Shown here one piece after another: positions 17,222 to 27,200 of a DNA stretch of 64,000 nucleotides (the first letter of the stretch is position 1; each line of letters begins with the position of its first letter). The position numbers and the translations under genes are program-made. The notes under the pieces were generated by a model that ran no database searches, was not told the origin of the DNA, and saw only the letters and a list, made by a program, of their open reading frames with translations. The stretch comes from Roseburia sp. 831b (GTDB lineage: Bacteria; Bacillota; Clostridia; Lachnospirales; Lachnospiraceae), in the NCBI RefSeq assembly GCF_001940165.2, contig NZ_CP135162.1:1353501-1417500 (forward strand), written 5' to 3'.

Positions 17222-17440
17222 TTAATATTCCTTTGCGATTTCTTCTTCTATTCCGTACATCACCTTGAATTTCTCAAGATCAGCCGAATTTTTAATCAGC
17301 ATAACCTCTTCTATCTTACCTGTATGAATATCCTTAAAACCTGCCACCTGTTCACCATTGCAAATACTTGACTTAATAACAGGTTTCTTATTTTCCTTGT
17401 CATAGTGCTGTACTGCCACTTTCTTCTTAAATAATCCCAT
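17222..17440 (-). CDS. Small conserved protein of unknown function
   Basis: 72 residues from ATG GGA with GAGGTG upstream. It starts MGLFKKKVAVQHYDKENKKP and continues KSSICNGEQVAGFKDIHTGK and EVMLIKNSADLEKFKVMYGI. It reads as a small beta-rich domain with one Cys and no catalytic motif I recognise. It occurs in a tight operon between a DUF188 gene and a PAS gene, with 3-10 base gaps. I have seen close relatives only as hypothetical proteins. Confidence 0.7.
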   Translation of the reverse strand: MGLFKKKVAVQHYDKENKKPVIKSSICNGEQVAGFKDIHTGKIEEVMLIKNSADLEKFKVMYGIEEEIAKEY

Positions 17441-17450
17441 TAGCAACACC

Positions 17451-17900
17451 TCAACTTCTCATTGCTATCAATACAAGCTTTTCAAAAGATTGTGCAAATC
17501 TTTCGTCATCCTCATCTGTTCGTTTCCTCGGTCCTTTCATATGATTCTTATGAGAACCTCGCCTTGCCTTCTTGCTTAAATGCCTTTCCATAAGCATTTG
17601 GTCGATATTCTCATTGGTATACCATTTTCCAGACTGATGAATTGCATAAGCACCTTTACCAAGTGACATAGCTGCCACTCCATAATCTTGTGAAACGACA
17701 ATATCACCCTTATGACAAATGTTGATTAACTTGTAATCTACCGCATCTGCTCCGGCTCCTACAACAATCACTTCACTGTAGTCGGAAGAAAGAACATGAT
17801 TGGTATCACAAAGCAGTGTTACGGAAATACCATATTTTTCTGCTATATATTCCACGATACCAACAACCGGACAGGCATCCGCATCTACAAGAATCTGCAT
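17451..17900 (-). CDS. YaiI/YqxD family (DUF188) protein
   Basis: 149 residues from ATG CAA with AAGGTGG upstream; a longer frame lacks a site. The family pattern is clear: ILVDADACPVVGIVE at the start, VIVVGAGADAVDYKLINIC, GDIVVSQDYGVAAMSLGKGA and the C-terminal RGSHKNHMKGPRKRTDEDD basic-acidic stretch. The conserved Asp residues suggest a PIN-like nuclease fold, but activity has not been established for the family. It heads the run of small genes down to 16041. Confidence 0.92.
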   Translation of the reverse strand: MQILVDADACPVVGIVEYIAEKYGISVTLLCDTNHVLSSDYSEVIVVGAGADAVDYKLINICHKGDIVVSQDYGVAAMSLGKGAYAIHQSGKWYTNENIDQMLMERHLSKKARRGSHKNHMKGPRKRTDEDDERFAQSFEKLVLIAMRS

Positions 17901-17931
17901 ATTTCCACCTTCCCCTCCTTTGTCAGGATAC

Positions 17932-18729
17932 TTACCACGAATTATGCCCACTGAGCCTGCAAGTATTATCAACTAATCGGTCAAATGATACTATTTTCAA
18001 ATTATTCATTTCGTAAGCTATTTGACTTCTTAACTCAGTCGCTCTTTCATCCATGTATTCTCTTCTGCTAACTACCAAATAGTAATATATCCTACTTGTT
18101 GGTATGTCTATTCCAAATTTATGCAGACCACAATCTTTCATAAAGAAATCTTTATTACCATCCATCCACCTTTTCCAATCTCTTATTTGTGTGATTCCTT
18201 TTCTAACACTTTCTGCTTCTGAGTTGGACGATTTCAATATAAAATCTGTATTCGCATCTTCAAATTCGACTAATACGATACTATATCCGTCTGAATTTTT
18301 CCCTATTAGCATATAATCTGCTATATAATCTGTACCAATCTTTTGCTCTGGAAACAAATATGCATCATGATGCCCAAAATTGTAATCCAGAAAAATCGAG
18401 CCCGGTATAAACCATTTCCTATTTTCCTTAATATATCTTTGAAAATCCTGTTCGCTTCTGGATTTTGAAAGTGCACGTGAAAACATAGCAGCCTCTTCTT
18501 CAAAATCTAGCTCTCTATATTCTCCAAAATATAAATAATTATTTGGAAACATTGATCTCTTGTGCCACAAAAAATCTCTAATACTCTTATCTGGATGTGA
18601 AAAACGTGGGAAACCTCTATTATTTTTTATTCCAGGTCGGTTTGCATATTCCGTTTCCTGTATTAATGCGTTTTTTTCTTCTTCTGAAAGTATCGTTGTA
18701 TAATCGCGTTCATACAAATTCATTCGCAT
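17932..18729 (-). CDS. Shedu-like (DUF4263) putative nuclease
   Basis: 265 residues (or 263 from the second ATG, which overlaps the stop of the upstream remnant as ATGA). A C-terminal DUF4263-type core is readable: EQDFQRYIKENRKWFIPG, then LFPEQKIGTDYIADYMLIG, IVLVEFEDANTDFILKSS and GITQIRDWKRWMDGN. The Asp of IADYML and the Glu of VEFED fit the D-ExK-like nuclease positions of Shedu proteins, although the Lys is not obvious. Shedu (SduA) proteins act as single-gene antiphage nucleases. Position between AbiH and the phosphorothioation operon supports a defence role. Confidence 0.75.
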   Translation of the reverse strand: MRMNLYERDYTTILSEEEKNALIQETEYANRPGIKNNRGFPRFSHPDKSIRDFLWHKRSMFPNNYLYFGEYRELDFEEEAAMFSRALSKSRSEQDFQRYIKENRKWFIPGSIFLDYNFGHHDAYLFPEQKIGTDYIADYMLIGKNSDGYSIVLVEFEDANTDFILKSSNSEAESVRKGITQIRDWKRWMDGNKDFFMKDCGLHKFGIDIPTSRIYYYLVVSRREYMDERATELRSQIAYEMNNLKIVSFDRLVDNTCRLSGHNSW

Positions 18730-18863
18730 TCTTTCCTTTCTTCAAGTGCTAATGTTACAACTACCAATTCCAAATATGCTACTTGACGAATCCTACTATC
18801 AGTCTCTCCACCACCTAACAAATCGACATTGACTACAATTACTTTCAGTTGTACACCAGTAAT
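18720..18863 (-). CDS. Small or truncated ORF coupled to the Shedu-like gene
   Basis: A 47-codon open frame with protein-like content (KVIVVNVDLLGGGETDSRI, YLELVVVTLALEERKE) ends in TGA overlapping the Shedu-like ATG. It has no ATG; the frame opens after TAA at ATT, so either an unusual start is used or the 5' part has been lost. The overlap with the next gene suggests it was a real co-transcribed gene. I do not recognise the family. Confidence 0.4.
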   Translation of the reverse strand: MTGVQLKVIVVNVDLLGGGETDSRIRQVAYLELVVVTLALEERKECE

Positions 18864-18898
18864 TTATATTATGTCTCACAGTTTTTATCATTTTATTC

Positions 18899-19111
18899 TT
18901 AAAATAGTTTTTTCCCTGTCTTTGCAACGATTAAAGCCTCATCCAATGTGCAATCATATATTCTTGCATACTGGTATAAAGCGTGTTCAAGATACGGATA
19001 CTTCCTAAAGTCAACAAATCCACAGTTTTCCTCCAACCATGCTCTATGATATAAAGCTTGCAATTTATCATCATCAATATCAAACAGCCCCAAATTTACA
19101 CCACCATTCAA
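18899..19111 (-). CDS. Small hypothetical protein
   Basis: 70 residues using a TTG start, or 64 from a second TTG with GGTGG upstream. The body DDDKLQALYHRAWLEENCGF and YPYLEHALYQYARIYDCTLDEALIVAK is helical and protein-like. No domain is recognised. It lies between the end of the phosphorothioation operon and the Shedu-like unit on the same strand. Confidence 0.45.
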   Translation of the reverse strand: MNGGVNLGLFDIDDDKLQALYHRAWLEENCGFVDFRKYPYLEHALYQYARIYDCTLDEALIVAKTGKKLF

Positions 19112-19159
19112 ACCAACATTGATATTTTCTCTGCATTAATAATTTCACTATTTGTCTTA

Positions 19160-19190
19160 GAGCAAGCTGCCTCGTAAAGACAGCCTGCTC
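19160..19190 (-). terminator. Hairpin after the phosphorothioation operon
   Basis: On the minus strand GAGCAGGCTG pairs with CAGCTTGCTC, 9 of 10 positions, about 10 bases after the last stop. The following sequence TAAGACAAATAG has no U-tract, so termination may be weak. Confidence 0.5.
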
Positions 19191-19199
19191 CTAATAACA

Positions 19200-22100
19200 C
19201 TATTTTACAATAGTCTTTAATTTTTCTAAACATTCCTGTTTTTCATCAGAATTAAGCTTTTCAAAATAAAATATTACGTCCTCGATTTTTCCATCGCTGA
19301 TAATTCCATCCGCTTCTTTGCTTAATTCTGCAACAGCATTCACAGTTTCATCCGATAAATACTCCGGCAAAAACTGTGTTTTTTCTTTCCACCTATGAAC
19401 AGTCTCTCTAGTCTTATCTCCCAACGAAAGATTTTGCTTTTTCCAATTCTCTTCTTTCTCATCTAAAGCTTTTTGAATTTCTCCAACCACCTCCTCAATA
19501 ATAGGAAGTACTTCGAAGTCAAACTCAGACTCTTCATATTTTTCTTTCATTTGTTTTGCAACTTGTTCAAATGTCTTTCTAGATGTAGTAGAGTCTTTTA
19601 CCTGATTAATATCGCCCAATAATTCTTCAAGATTTCCTTGTAGTTCCACAAAATCAACTTGATCAGCAGATGATATTCCCTTCTGAAGGACTATATTGAT
19701 ACGTTCCAACAAATCTTCGACATCCTCTGAACATTTGACTTCATATAGATCATCCCAAATGTCAGTCATATCTTGATTTATTCTCTCTTTTGCTTTTGTT
19801 AGCTCTGTAACTCTATTATCAAGCGTGCTGACAATTATTGCTGAATCTCTTCCTAAAGTGCTCTGATATTTAGTTACCCTCTCTTGAAGTTCGATACCAT
19901 CCTTTAGCAATGAACAAATACTTACATATGAAGTAAACTTATCCATCTTACTATCTTGGATATATTTTTCATAATCAGAACGTAATTCCTGTCGAGAGCG
20001 AATTTCTTCAATATTACCTAACTCTGCTTCTTTCTTTATCCTAACAGCTTCTGCAAAAGCCGAAAAACCTAAATCTCTTAATTTATTTTCTACCTTGGTA
20101 TTATGGTTTCTGAATGTATTGATTCCCTCAACAGATTTACAATACATATTAGCTATGTAGGATTCCATAACCTCAGACACAAAATCTGATATTTCCTTAA
20201 TGCTTCCATTTACATATTCTTTCGAATCATCATCATATTCATAACCATTATCATTAAAGATTCGATTAATTGGTAAATCCCGCAACATTTCTAATGCAAC
20301 TAAAGCATTATATGGATTATTACTATCCTGTGCCGCTTCAAATTTCTCATCAATAGCACTAATGGCTGCATCCCATTCGTTTCTGGCTTTTTTACCGGAA
20401 TCTAATGTCTTTTGTGCCAATAAATATGCCTGTTCAAGTTCTTCGGGCACTTCATCAACTTCTGTCATTTCTTTTAGTTTTGCAGATAAATGATTTACTT
20501 CTTGAATACTGGTATTATTTTTTATCTTGTCAAAGAATCTCATGTACTTTCCTGTTACAGCACCTGCATCAACAAATACAATCACAGATTCCTTAACTAC
20601 CTTTAAATCGACCTTTTTATCATTATTTGTAACAACATCATCTTTCCATATATTTATATTTTTTAAGTTCTGATACTTAACACGCAAGCAATAACTGAGA
20701 TTAGAACAAACTACTGCTATCATCAATGTAACTATATCTTCACTCATACCATATGGAGGTTTGCAAAATTTGTCATATATTTCTTTACATGGCAGCTGTT
20801 GTTTATTGTTAATTTCATCAACAATCAAATCATATACTCGCTTCGCATTCTTCTCCTCTGGCGGAATCAATTTGCATTTATCATTAATACATTTCCAGGA
20901 TGTCAATGAGGTAGTTGAAAACAATGCTTCTACTCTATTTCTCATTTCAACAACAAAGTTGTGTATGGTGGCTTCACTAACAGAATTTGATAAAAGCATT
21001 TTTAAAAACGAACAATAAAATCCCGCTGCCTTATTTCCAATATTATTTCCCTTGGTTACAAATCCATCAAAGAAAAATGGAACTGCATACGGATATATTT
21101 TCTCAAATACACTGGTAAGAAACATAGGCATTCTGGAAGACACTGTTTCTATCTCACCATTGTTAAAATGGCATCTCTGTTTTTTTAAAGAATCTATCTC
21201 ATCCTTAAGGTTGTTTTCTGCTCTGGAAAAATCTTCTTCAAAATGTCGTTCATATTTCTTTCTAATTGAATCATCCATATTATCAAGAACTGAATATTCC
21301 ACCAGGCTATCAAACATACGATTATCTGCATCATTCAATAACATAACAACTATTGGCTTTCCTTCAAATGCAGTTATCAATTTATGAACATTCTGGACAA
21401 AATCTGGATTTGTATCTTTATTAATATACAACCATATGAGCCTTCCCTTAGCGGTCGTCGAACCTACCGCTTGTTCCCATTCTTTTACATAATTATTTAC
21501 TTTTGATAACGAAAAATCCTCTATAGGATACAATTCCTGAACAAACTGCCATTCACTTGTCGTTATCTTGTGTTGAACTCCAAAATTCGTCATCTGCGGT
21601 TCAAGAATACCAGCTAATTCCTGAATTTTTATGGATGAAAGAATGGATTTATCTATATTCGCACTTGCCATCATCCTTTTCTTGATTATTTTAAAATCAT
21701 GTGCTCCATTAGATTCTTCTGCAAAATCAAATACCGCAGCATGATCATCATATTCCAATACTGCGTACTCATCTTCAAGCCATTTCAGCTCTGATTTTAT
21801 TTCTTCCTGAGTTAATCCGGAACAAATGGATAACGCACAAATAACATCATCATAATCAGTCGTTCTAAAACGTAAAACACGAAGAATTAAATTAGCTCGC
21901 AATACTTTCAATGAATTTTCTGAAAGCTTGTCTTCATACTTTCTCAAAACATTATCATACTTAATACATTGCTGTGTTTTCTGTCTACCTTCTTGCTCTG
22001 CCGAAAGCATCTCCGTATACAAATCACCAGCAATCAATTGTTCTGGCATAATAAGTACCGGATTAGTATCTATGTCAATATTTTTATATTCTTCTATATA

Positions 22101-23447
22101 ATTGCTAATCAGTGTCAAAGAAGACCGATTTTGCAGATAATCAGAAAGATTAGTCAGCATGAATGTTGATATCGGATGCATAGGATAGATTCCCTCTACA
22201 ACCACTTTTCTAAACAATCTATAATCTTTCCATATTCCCTTAGTAACCACCCACTTATTCAGTAATTTAAAAATATCATTCCATTCCGCTTCTTTCGAAT
22301 TCTGCCAAGTAACAACTATATCGTTGAATGCTGACTTATCCTTGCGTTGAATCAAATTAGCAAATACGGTTTCAAGATTTGAAGATATATAATACTTCTC
22401 CGATTGATCAAAACGCCCAATATATCTGCTAATATTTTTAGTTTGATCAACGGTCTCTAAATATGCTTTTATATCTCTCTGAATGAAATTTATAACATGT
22501 AAATAACCCTCTACATTTTGAGTCTTCTGCGTTAATTCAAAAATCTGTTGTAATCCAGATTCACCAGATTTCGCAGCATTTACGCCTGCAGTATACTCCA
22601 AATATCTTCCAAACTCATCAAACAAAAGGATAATATGGTCAAACATTCCATTCATACCACAGTACTCAGAAACCAACATTTCCAGAATACTTGATGCGGA
22701 AAGACCTTCATCCCATCGAATTTCCTGACCATTAATCTCTGTGTAAACTTCATTAACGATTTCAAATGCATCATCATCTGTCATCAGATTTTCTCTGATT
22801 TGATTAAGCAGTTTTTCTCCGGACGCAATCCACCCCCTTTTCAGTGCAGCTTTTTCAAAAAGTGCCAATGAATTAGTAGCATTTCTTTCAAAAAATATTT
22901 GTGCAGTCTCAATTGCTCTATTCAATTTTTTCAAACTATCATCAGGTAAGCCATATAATTTTAGGCTTTTTTGTGCAGCTTTCAATATCTCCGCATGTAA
23001 ATTAAAATCTCTCATGCCATTGACAACCATAACAAAATTTCTACCCTTAGATATACTGCGAATTCTCTGTGCAGCCTCTGAATCAATTTCCTGAATATTG
23101 TTTAATATTTTTTCATAGGTGTCTGGCATATATTCAGCGCCCGAAAACAACTGTGCCAATGTCACAGCAAGATGAGACTTACCAGTACCATAATCAGCTA
23201 TTGCAAGAGACAAAGCATTCGATCTTTCATCATTTAGCTTTGTAATAAGTTCCTCGACCAAGCTAATAGTATCTATTCTTTTTTTACTACCAACTCCCTG
23301 TTCTTCAATTCCAAAGTATTGACTACCATGAAAAACAAAGTTCTCAGCTACTTTAGCGGCTCTGTCTGGTGCATAAAACCAATCCGCTTGTACAGCACCT
23401 TCAAAATAAAGGTCTTTTCGGAATTCTAGAATGCTTCCTAACTCCAT
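19200..23447 (-). CDS. Giant P-loop ATPase, second SspC-like protein (C')
   Basis: 1415 residues. Walker A is DYGTGKSHL at 85-93 and Walker B is ILLFDEFGRYLEY near 275. The stretch YPMHPISTFMLTNLSDYLQ around 425 matches YPLSPTSAYLLLNVSEKVAQ in the 1194-aa ATPase of the same operon, and both share the DEF-x-(R/K)Y-x-E signature, so they are paralogues. The C-terminal third is long coiled coil (about 1050-1400). It directly follows a DUF4007-like gene, repeating the B-C order found upstream. It probably uses ATP to remodel or translocate on DNA as part of modification or restriction. It is the last gene of the operon. The exact role is inference, and a BREX-type BrxC/PglY relationship is possible. 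Confidence 0.75.
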   Translation of the reverse strand: MELGSILEFRKDLYFEGAVQADWFYAPDRAAKVAENFVFHGSQYFGIEEQGVGSKKRIDTISLVEELITKLNDERSNALSLAIADYGTGKSHLAVTLAQLFSGAEYMPDTYEKILNNIQEIDSEAAQRIRSISKGRNFVMVVNGMRDFNLHAEILKAAQKSLKLYGLPDDSLKKLNRAIETAQIFFERNATNSLALFEKAALKRGWIASGEKLLNQIRENLMTDDDAFEIVNEVYTEINGQEIRWDEGLSASSILEMLVSEYCGMNGMFDHIILLFDEFGRYLEYTAGVNAAKSGESGLQQIFELTQKTQNVEGYLHVINFIQRDIKAYLETVDQTKNISRYIGRFDQSEKYYISSNLETVFANLIQRKDKSAFNDIVVTWQNSKEAEWNDIFKLLNKWVVTKGIWKDYRLFRKVVVEGIYPMHPISTFMLTNLSDYLQNRSSLTLISNYIEEYKNIDIDTNPVLIMPEQLIAGDLYTEMLSAEQEGRQKTQQCIKYDNVLRKYEDKLSENSLKVLRANLILRVLRFRTTDYDDVICALSICSGLTQEEIKSELKWLEDEYAVLEYDDHAAVFDFAEESNGAHDFKIIKKRMMASANIDKSILSSIKIQELAGILEPQMTNFGVQHKITTSEWQFVQELYPIEDFSLSKVNNYVKEWEQAVGSTTAKGRLIWLYINKDTNPDFVQNVHKLITAFEGKPIVVMLLNDADNRMFDSLVEYSVLDNMDDSIRKKYERHFEEDFSRAENNLKDEIDSLKKQRCHFNNGEIETVSSRMPMFLTSVFEKIYPYAVPFFFDGFVTKGNNIGNKAAGFYCSFLKMLLSNSVSEATIHNFVVEMRNRVEALFSTTSLTSWKCINDKCKLIPPEEKNAKRVYDLIVDEINNKQQLPCKEIYDKFCKPPYGMSEDIVTLMIAVVCSNLSYCLRVKYQNLKNINIWKDDVVTNNDKKVDLKVVKESVIVFVDAGAVTGKYMRFFDKIKNNTSIQEVNHLSAKLKEMTEVDEVPEELEQAYLLAQKTLDSGKKARNEWDAAISAIDEKFEAAQDSNNPYNALVALEMLRDLPINRIFNDNGYEYDDDSKEYVNGSIKEISDFVSEVMESYIANMYCKSVEGINTFRNHNTKVENKLRDLGFSAFAEAVRIKKEAELGNIEEIRSRQELRSDYEKYIQDSKMDKFTSYVSICSLLKDGIELQERVTKYQSTLGRDSAIIVSTLDNRVTELTKAKERINQDMTDIWDDLYEVKCSEDVEDLLERINIVLQKGISSADQVDFVELQGNLEELLGDINQVKDSTTSRKTFEQVAKQMKEKYEESEFDFEVLPIIEEVVGEIQKALDEKEENWKKQNLSLGDKTRETVHRWKEKTQFLPEYLSDETVNAVAELSKEADGIISDGKIEDVIFYFEKLNSDEKQECLEKLKTIVK

Positions 23448-23462
23448 ATTGGTACCTCCTAA

Positions 23463-24284
23463 CTAACAAAGTTCACAGTACAATTTCTCCATTACCATAT
23501 CCTTATCCGTTAATCGCAAAATAGTATATGGAACCAACTGTCTATTTAATCTAACAATTCCCTTATCAGACAAATGTTCTAAAACCTCATACTCCCTTTG
23601 TTCATCCCATCCAAATATTTTACCAAAATTAAGGGTACTTAACTGAACAGAGGATATTTCCTCCTGATTAGCAAAAAATTCATTCCATAGTTCAAATAAT
23701 ATGTAGGCATAAAGAAAAATGAATTCTTTGTTATACATAGTGGCATTTAACGATACATTTTCTGCATCCATATTTAATATGTTTGTTGATGCAAACATTT
23801 CCTCATAAGAACCAATAAAAGGAGCAAAATTCTTTTTATTGGCTTTTCCATCAAATATTTTTTCTAACTCTTTAAGTAACAATTCTTTTTTTATTTCGCC
23901 ACGATACTTTGGAAGAATCTGTGTAAACACAGCATTCCACATATCAGCCCCATTGCAATTTCTCAACATCATTGCATGGCAAAGCAAAATGGTTAAATCT
24001 TCCTGCAATCCTGGGTCTTCCAAGTAAACTACATTTCCAAGTCCTGTTCTACTTATTACATATGCCCCGTCCTTCTTGTCAGCATCAATCAATCCCATAT
24101 ATTTAGCATAATATATATGTGGCTCTACCTTTCCACTACTTTTCCCGTTTGGTATACCTGTATATGCTGATATTTCCTGTACACCCAATGGTTTAGCTAT
24201 ACTGGCAACATCTAAGATGCTGCCAATATACTGTCTCTCCGGCTTAAAAGTCTGATGAAAATTAATGTTTCCTTGACTTGCCAT
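23463..24284 (-). CDS. DUF4007-like protein, second SspB-like protein (B')
   Basis: 273 residues from ATG GCA eight bases after GGAAGGAG; the longer frame would overlap the upstream gene. The start INFHQTFKPERQYIGSIL resembles the DUF4007 opening (compare GHEKFSLREGWITKGIRG of the first copy), followed by a winged-helix-like GVQEISAYTGIPNGKSSG and YAKYMGLIDADK. The middle is helical, and a second winged helix (YEVLEHLSDKGIVRLNRQL) ends the protein, matching the layout of the first DUF4007 protein. It is a diverged paralogue placed right before a second giant ATPase. A role in sequence recognition or nicking would follow from SspB, but this is inference. Confidence 0.7.
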   Translation of the reverse strand: MASQGNINFHQTFKPERQYIGSILDVASIAKPLGVQEISAYTGIPNGKSSGKVEPHIYYAKYMGLIDADKKDGAYVISRTGLGNVVYLEDPGLQEDLTILLCHAMMLRNCNGADMWNAVFTQILPKYRGEIKKELLLKELEKIFDGKANKKNFAPFIGSYEEMFASTNILNMDAENVSLNATMYNKEFIFLYAYILFELWNEFFANQEEISSVQLSTLNFGKIFGWDEQREYEVLEHLSDKGIVRLNRQLVPYTILRLTDKDMVMEKLYCELC

Positions 24285-24288
24285 TATA

Positions 24289-27200
24289 TTAACTCCTTCC
24301 ATTAAATGCAGTAACACTAGTAATTGTAGGTTTTACTAAGCCGAACTTGCCATCACCTTTGACACGTTCTCCCACAACAATGCACTGACCTTTCTTTAAT
24401 CCTTTTAAAGCATTAAGCCATGTACTTCCGTCTGTTGGATCTAATTGCTTAGCCATCTTAACAATCTCTGCATCTGTTGGCTTAAAATACAATTTAAATG
24501 CAGACTGCAACAGTCTTGTTACTTCATCGTCATCTAAGACTTGCAATGATTGAGTAGCATACCATGCAGACCATCCAAACTTTCGTCCTTCTGTAAGAAT
24601 CTTGCAACTAGGTGATTTTTCTTTGTGAGACAAGTTTTGTGCCTCATCAAGTACTACCACAAATGGTTTTTCTTTACTTCCATTTTTAGTTGAGTAATAC
24701 CATAAATCCCATAGCATCAATTCTGTGATAATAACCTGCATATCTCTATCAATTGCGGTCAACTGAAATATTGTTGCAGTTGATTCTTTAGGATATAACA
24801 CATCTCCCCAATCAAAGCTATTATCATCTTCAAATTCAATACTGTAAAAAAATGGTTGCATTTTTGAAATTACAGTCTGAGCCGCCTTATTTACCTGTTT
24901 CTCATATTCCAATTCCTCTTGGAAATGTTGCATATTCATTCCATCTTTATATTTAGATAAGCCAATTCTTACAGCATCAAAAATAGCTGCTGATTGCTGG
25001 TCTCCAAATTTATATACATGTGTCATAATATTTGCAAATCGTGCTGCAATATCTGAATCCTTTTCAGGAAATTTCTGACCAGCAAATTCAATAAACTGTC
25101 TCTTGAACGGATTAATAGGAACATTTTCAAACTTAACCACTCTTTGATTAATATGATTTCCCATTTTACTTACAAATTCAGGTTCTAATTGGTCTAATCT
25201 AAAGCCCTCCGTATAATCAAATATAACAGATGAAACATTACTCTTTGATAATTCATATAGCATTGTTTGAATACTATATGTTTTTCCTTGGCCTGATGTA
25301 CCAGTAATTAAAAGATGTCTATTCGCCAACTGCTTATGACCAAACTCCCAGTATACCTGTTCAGAGATTTTATCTGTTCCAATAAGAACTCTAGTAGCAT
25401 CTAAATCAACTTCTGGTCTCTGTTGCACTATTTCATCATTTTCAACCAATTTTTCTTTTGTATCCTGAACATCACTCACAACATTCATAATATCATTGTC
25501 TTTTTCTTTAACTGACACTGCAATAGAATCCTCCGCTCCTTTCTGTGGGGTCGTAGTATTTGATTCCATATCCGGATCAGCCATCGCTACATCATGAATA
25601 TCAAAGGAAGTATTATTAACACTGGTCTTATTCTTGTGAGAATTTAAGAGCTTAAGTTCTTCCTTTAATTCCCTCTCACGCTCCTCAATCTGCTGTTCTT
25701 CATTCTCTGCATCAATTAATACACCTGCGTTAATATCGACAAACTCCATATCATCAACTGTTTCATTTAATAGCAAATTCTGAATTCTCTTCTGTGGAAT
25801 ATCATAAAGCTTAATAGTTGATACATCTGTATCAATCATTACATCTGTATCCCCATCCATATCAAGCCAATATCCTAAAACTCTACCGCTCCACTCAATA
25901 TCGAAATTACCATCTAATACAGAACGAAGCTTTGAGGACAACTTTGCAAATTCAGTAGAATTATCGCTAAATGTTACCTGTGCAAAAGCAAGTGCACGAT
26001 ATAACTGTGCATACCAATATCTTCTCTTTATTGACTTTGAATTAGGATCAAAAATTGTGGAAAGTCTCTTTATTCCATGTTTAACCTGAGCGATCGCATG
26101 TTCCTTATGTTGCGGAGCATTCATTACACTTGACATTTTACATTCTGTAACTTTTGCTGTTAATTTCAGTTTATCATCATCCGATACATTTGCCTCAAGC
26201 ACCAAGAAATCCGGACGTGACTGTGACTCGTCATCATCCTTTTCAATTTCTCCACTAAACCAATGCTTATATGAATCCAAATGAATTACAATCTTAAGAG
26301 CACAATTAGAATCTTCTTCCTTTTCCCTTAATGATGTTAACACATACGCCATAAACTCATTTATATTATGGTCCTTCTGATTAATTGCCGATAATAAACT
26401 AATTCCATCTAATCCACCAGCTTCTTTTATACACAATTCAGCCGCCTTATCAATCTTGGTTTTTTCCCAATGGAACAGTTGGTATAATCTGCTCTCAAGT
26501 TTTTTCTTAATAGTATCCAAAATGCTTTTTCTTGCAGTAACCGTTAAATTATATTGTCCATATGCCCCTTTACCTGTACTGAATCCGATAATTGAATACT
26601 CATTAGGATGCTGTTCATCATTTCTAAGTAATGCCCCATCCATTCCACTATCTACACAAACAACCCAATATGCTTTTTCATGGAGTGCATGAACAATTCC
26701 CTGCGCCTCGTTATCAATGCAAACTTCTTTAACCGCAATATAATTTCCATTCGGTATAGTTTCTGAATTATTTCTATATCTAACAACCTGAGTATGTGCA
26801 TATGCACTCCCAAACTGTGGCTGTGATAGTTCTATTCTTCTCTTAATATTGCTTGAGGTATCAGAAACCGGAGATGGTTTAAACACAATTGGAAATCTAC
26901 ATTGACTAAGATCTAAACGCACTGCTCCACTTTCATTTACAAACTGCAGATTATTAACTTTTAGCAAATCCATAACAAATACAATATCGTTATTTCCATT
27001 AAGTAACTTCTCAATATCTGCCTTTGTTCTCCATTCATTCAAATACGTCTTAATACTTACATTTGCGTCTTGTGAAAAACACTCATCCATCCAATATGCA
27101 AGATAATTTCTACCTCCTTTATTTTCTGGTTTAACCAAAATTTTGATGTTAATATTAATTTTATCATCTGAATGTTTCTTCTTTTCAATTTCTATATATT

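Noticed and set aside
19200..24284. A stand-alone BREX system for the 1415-aa ATPase and partner
   Set aside because: No BrxA/B, PglX or PglZ genes are present, and both proteins resemble the B and C genes of the same operon.
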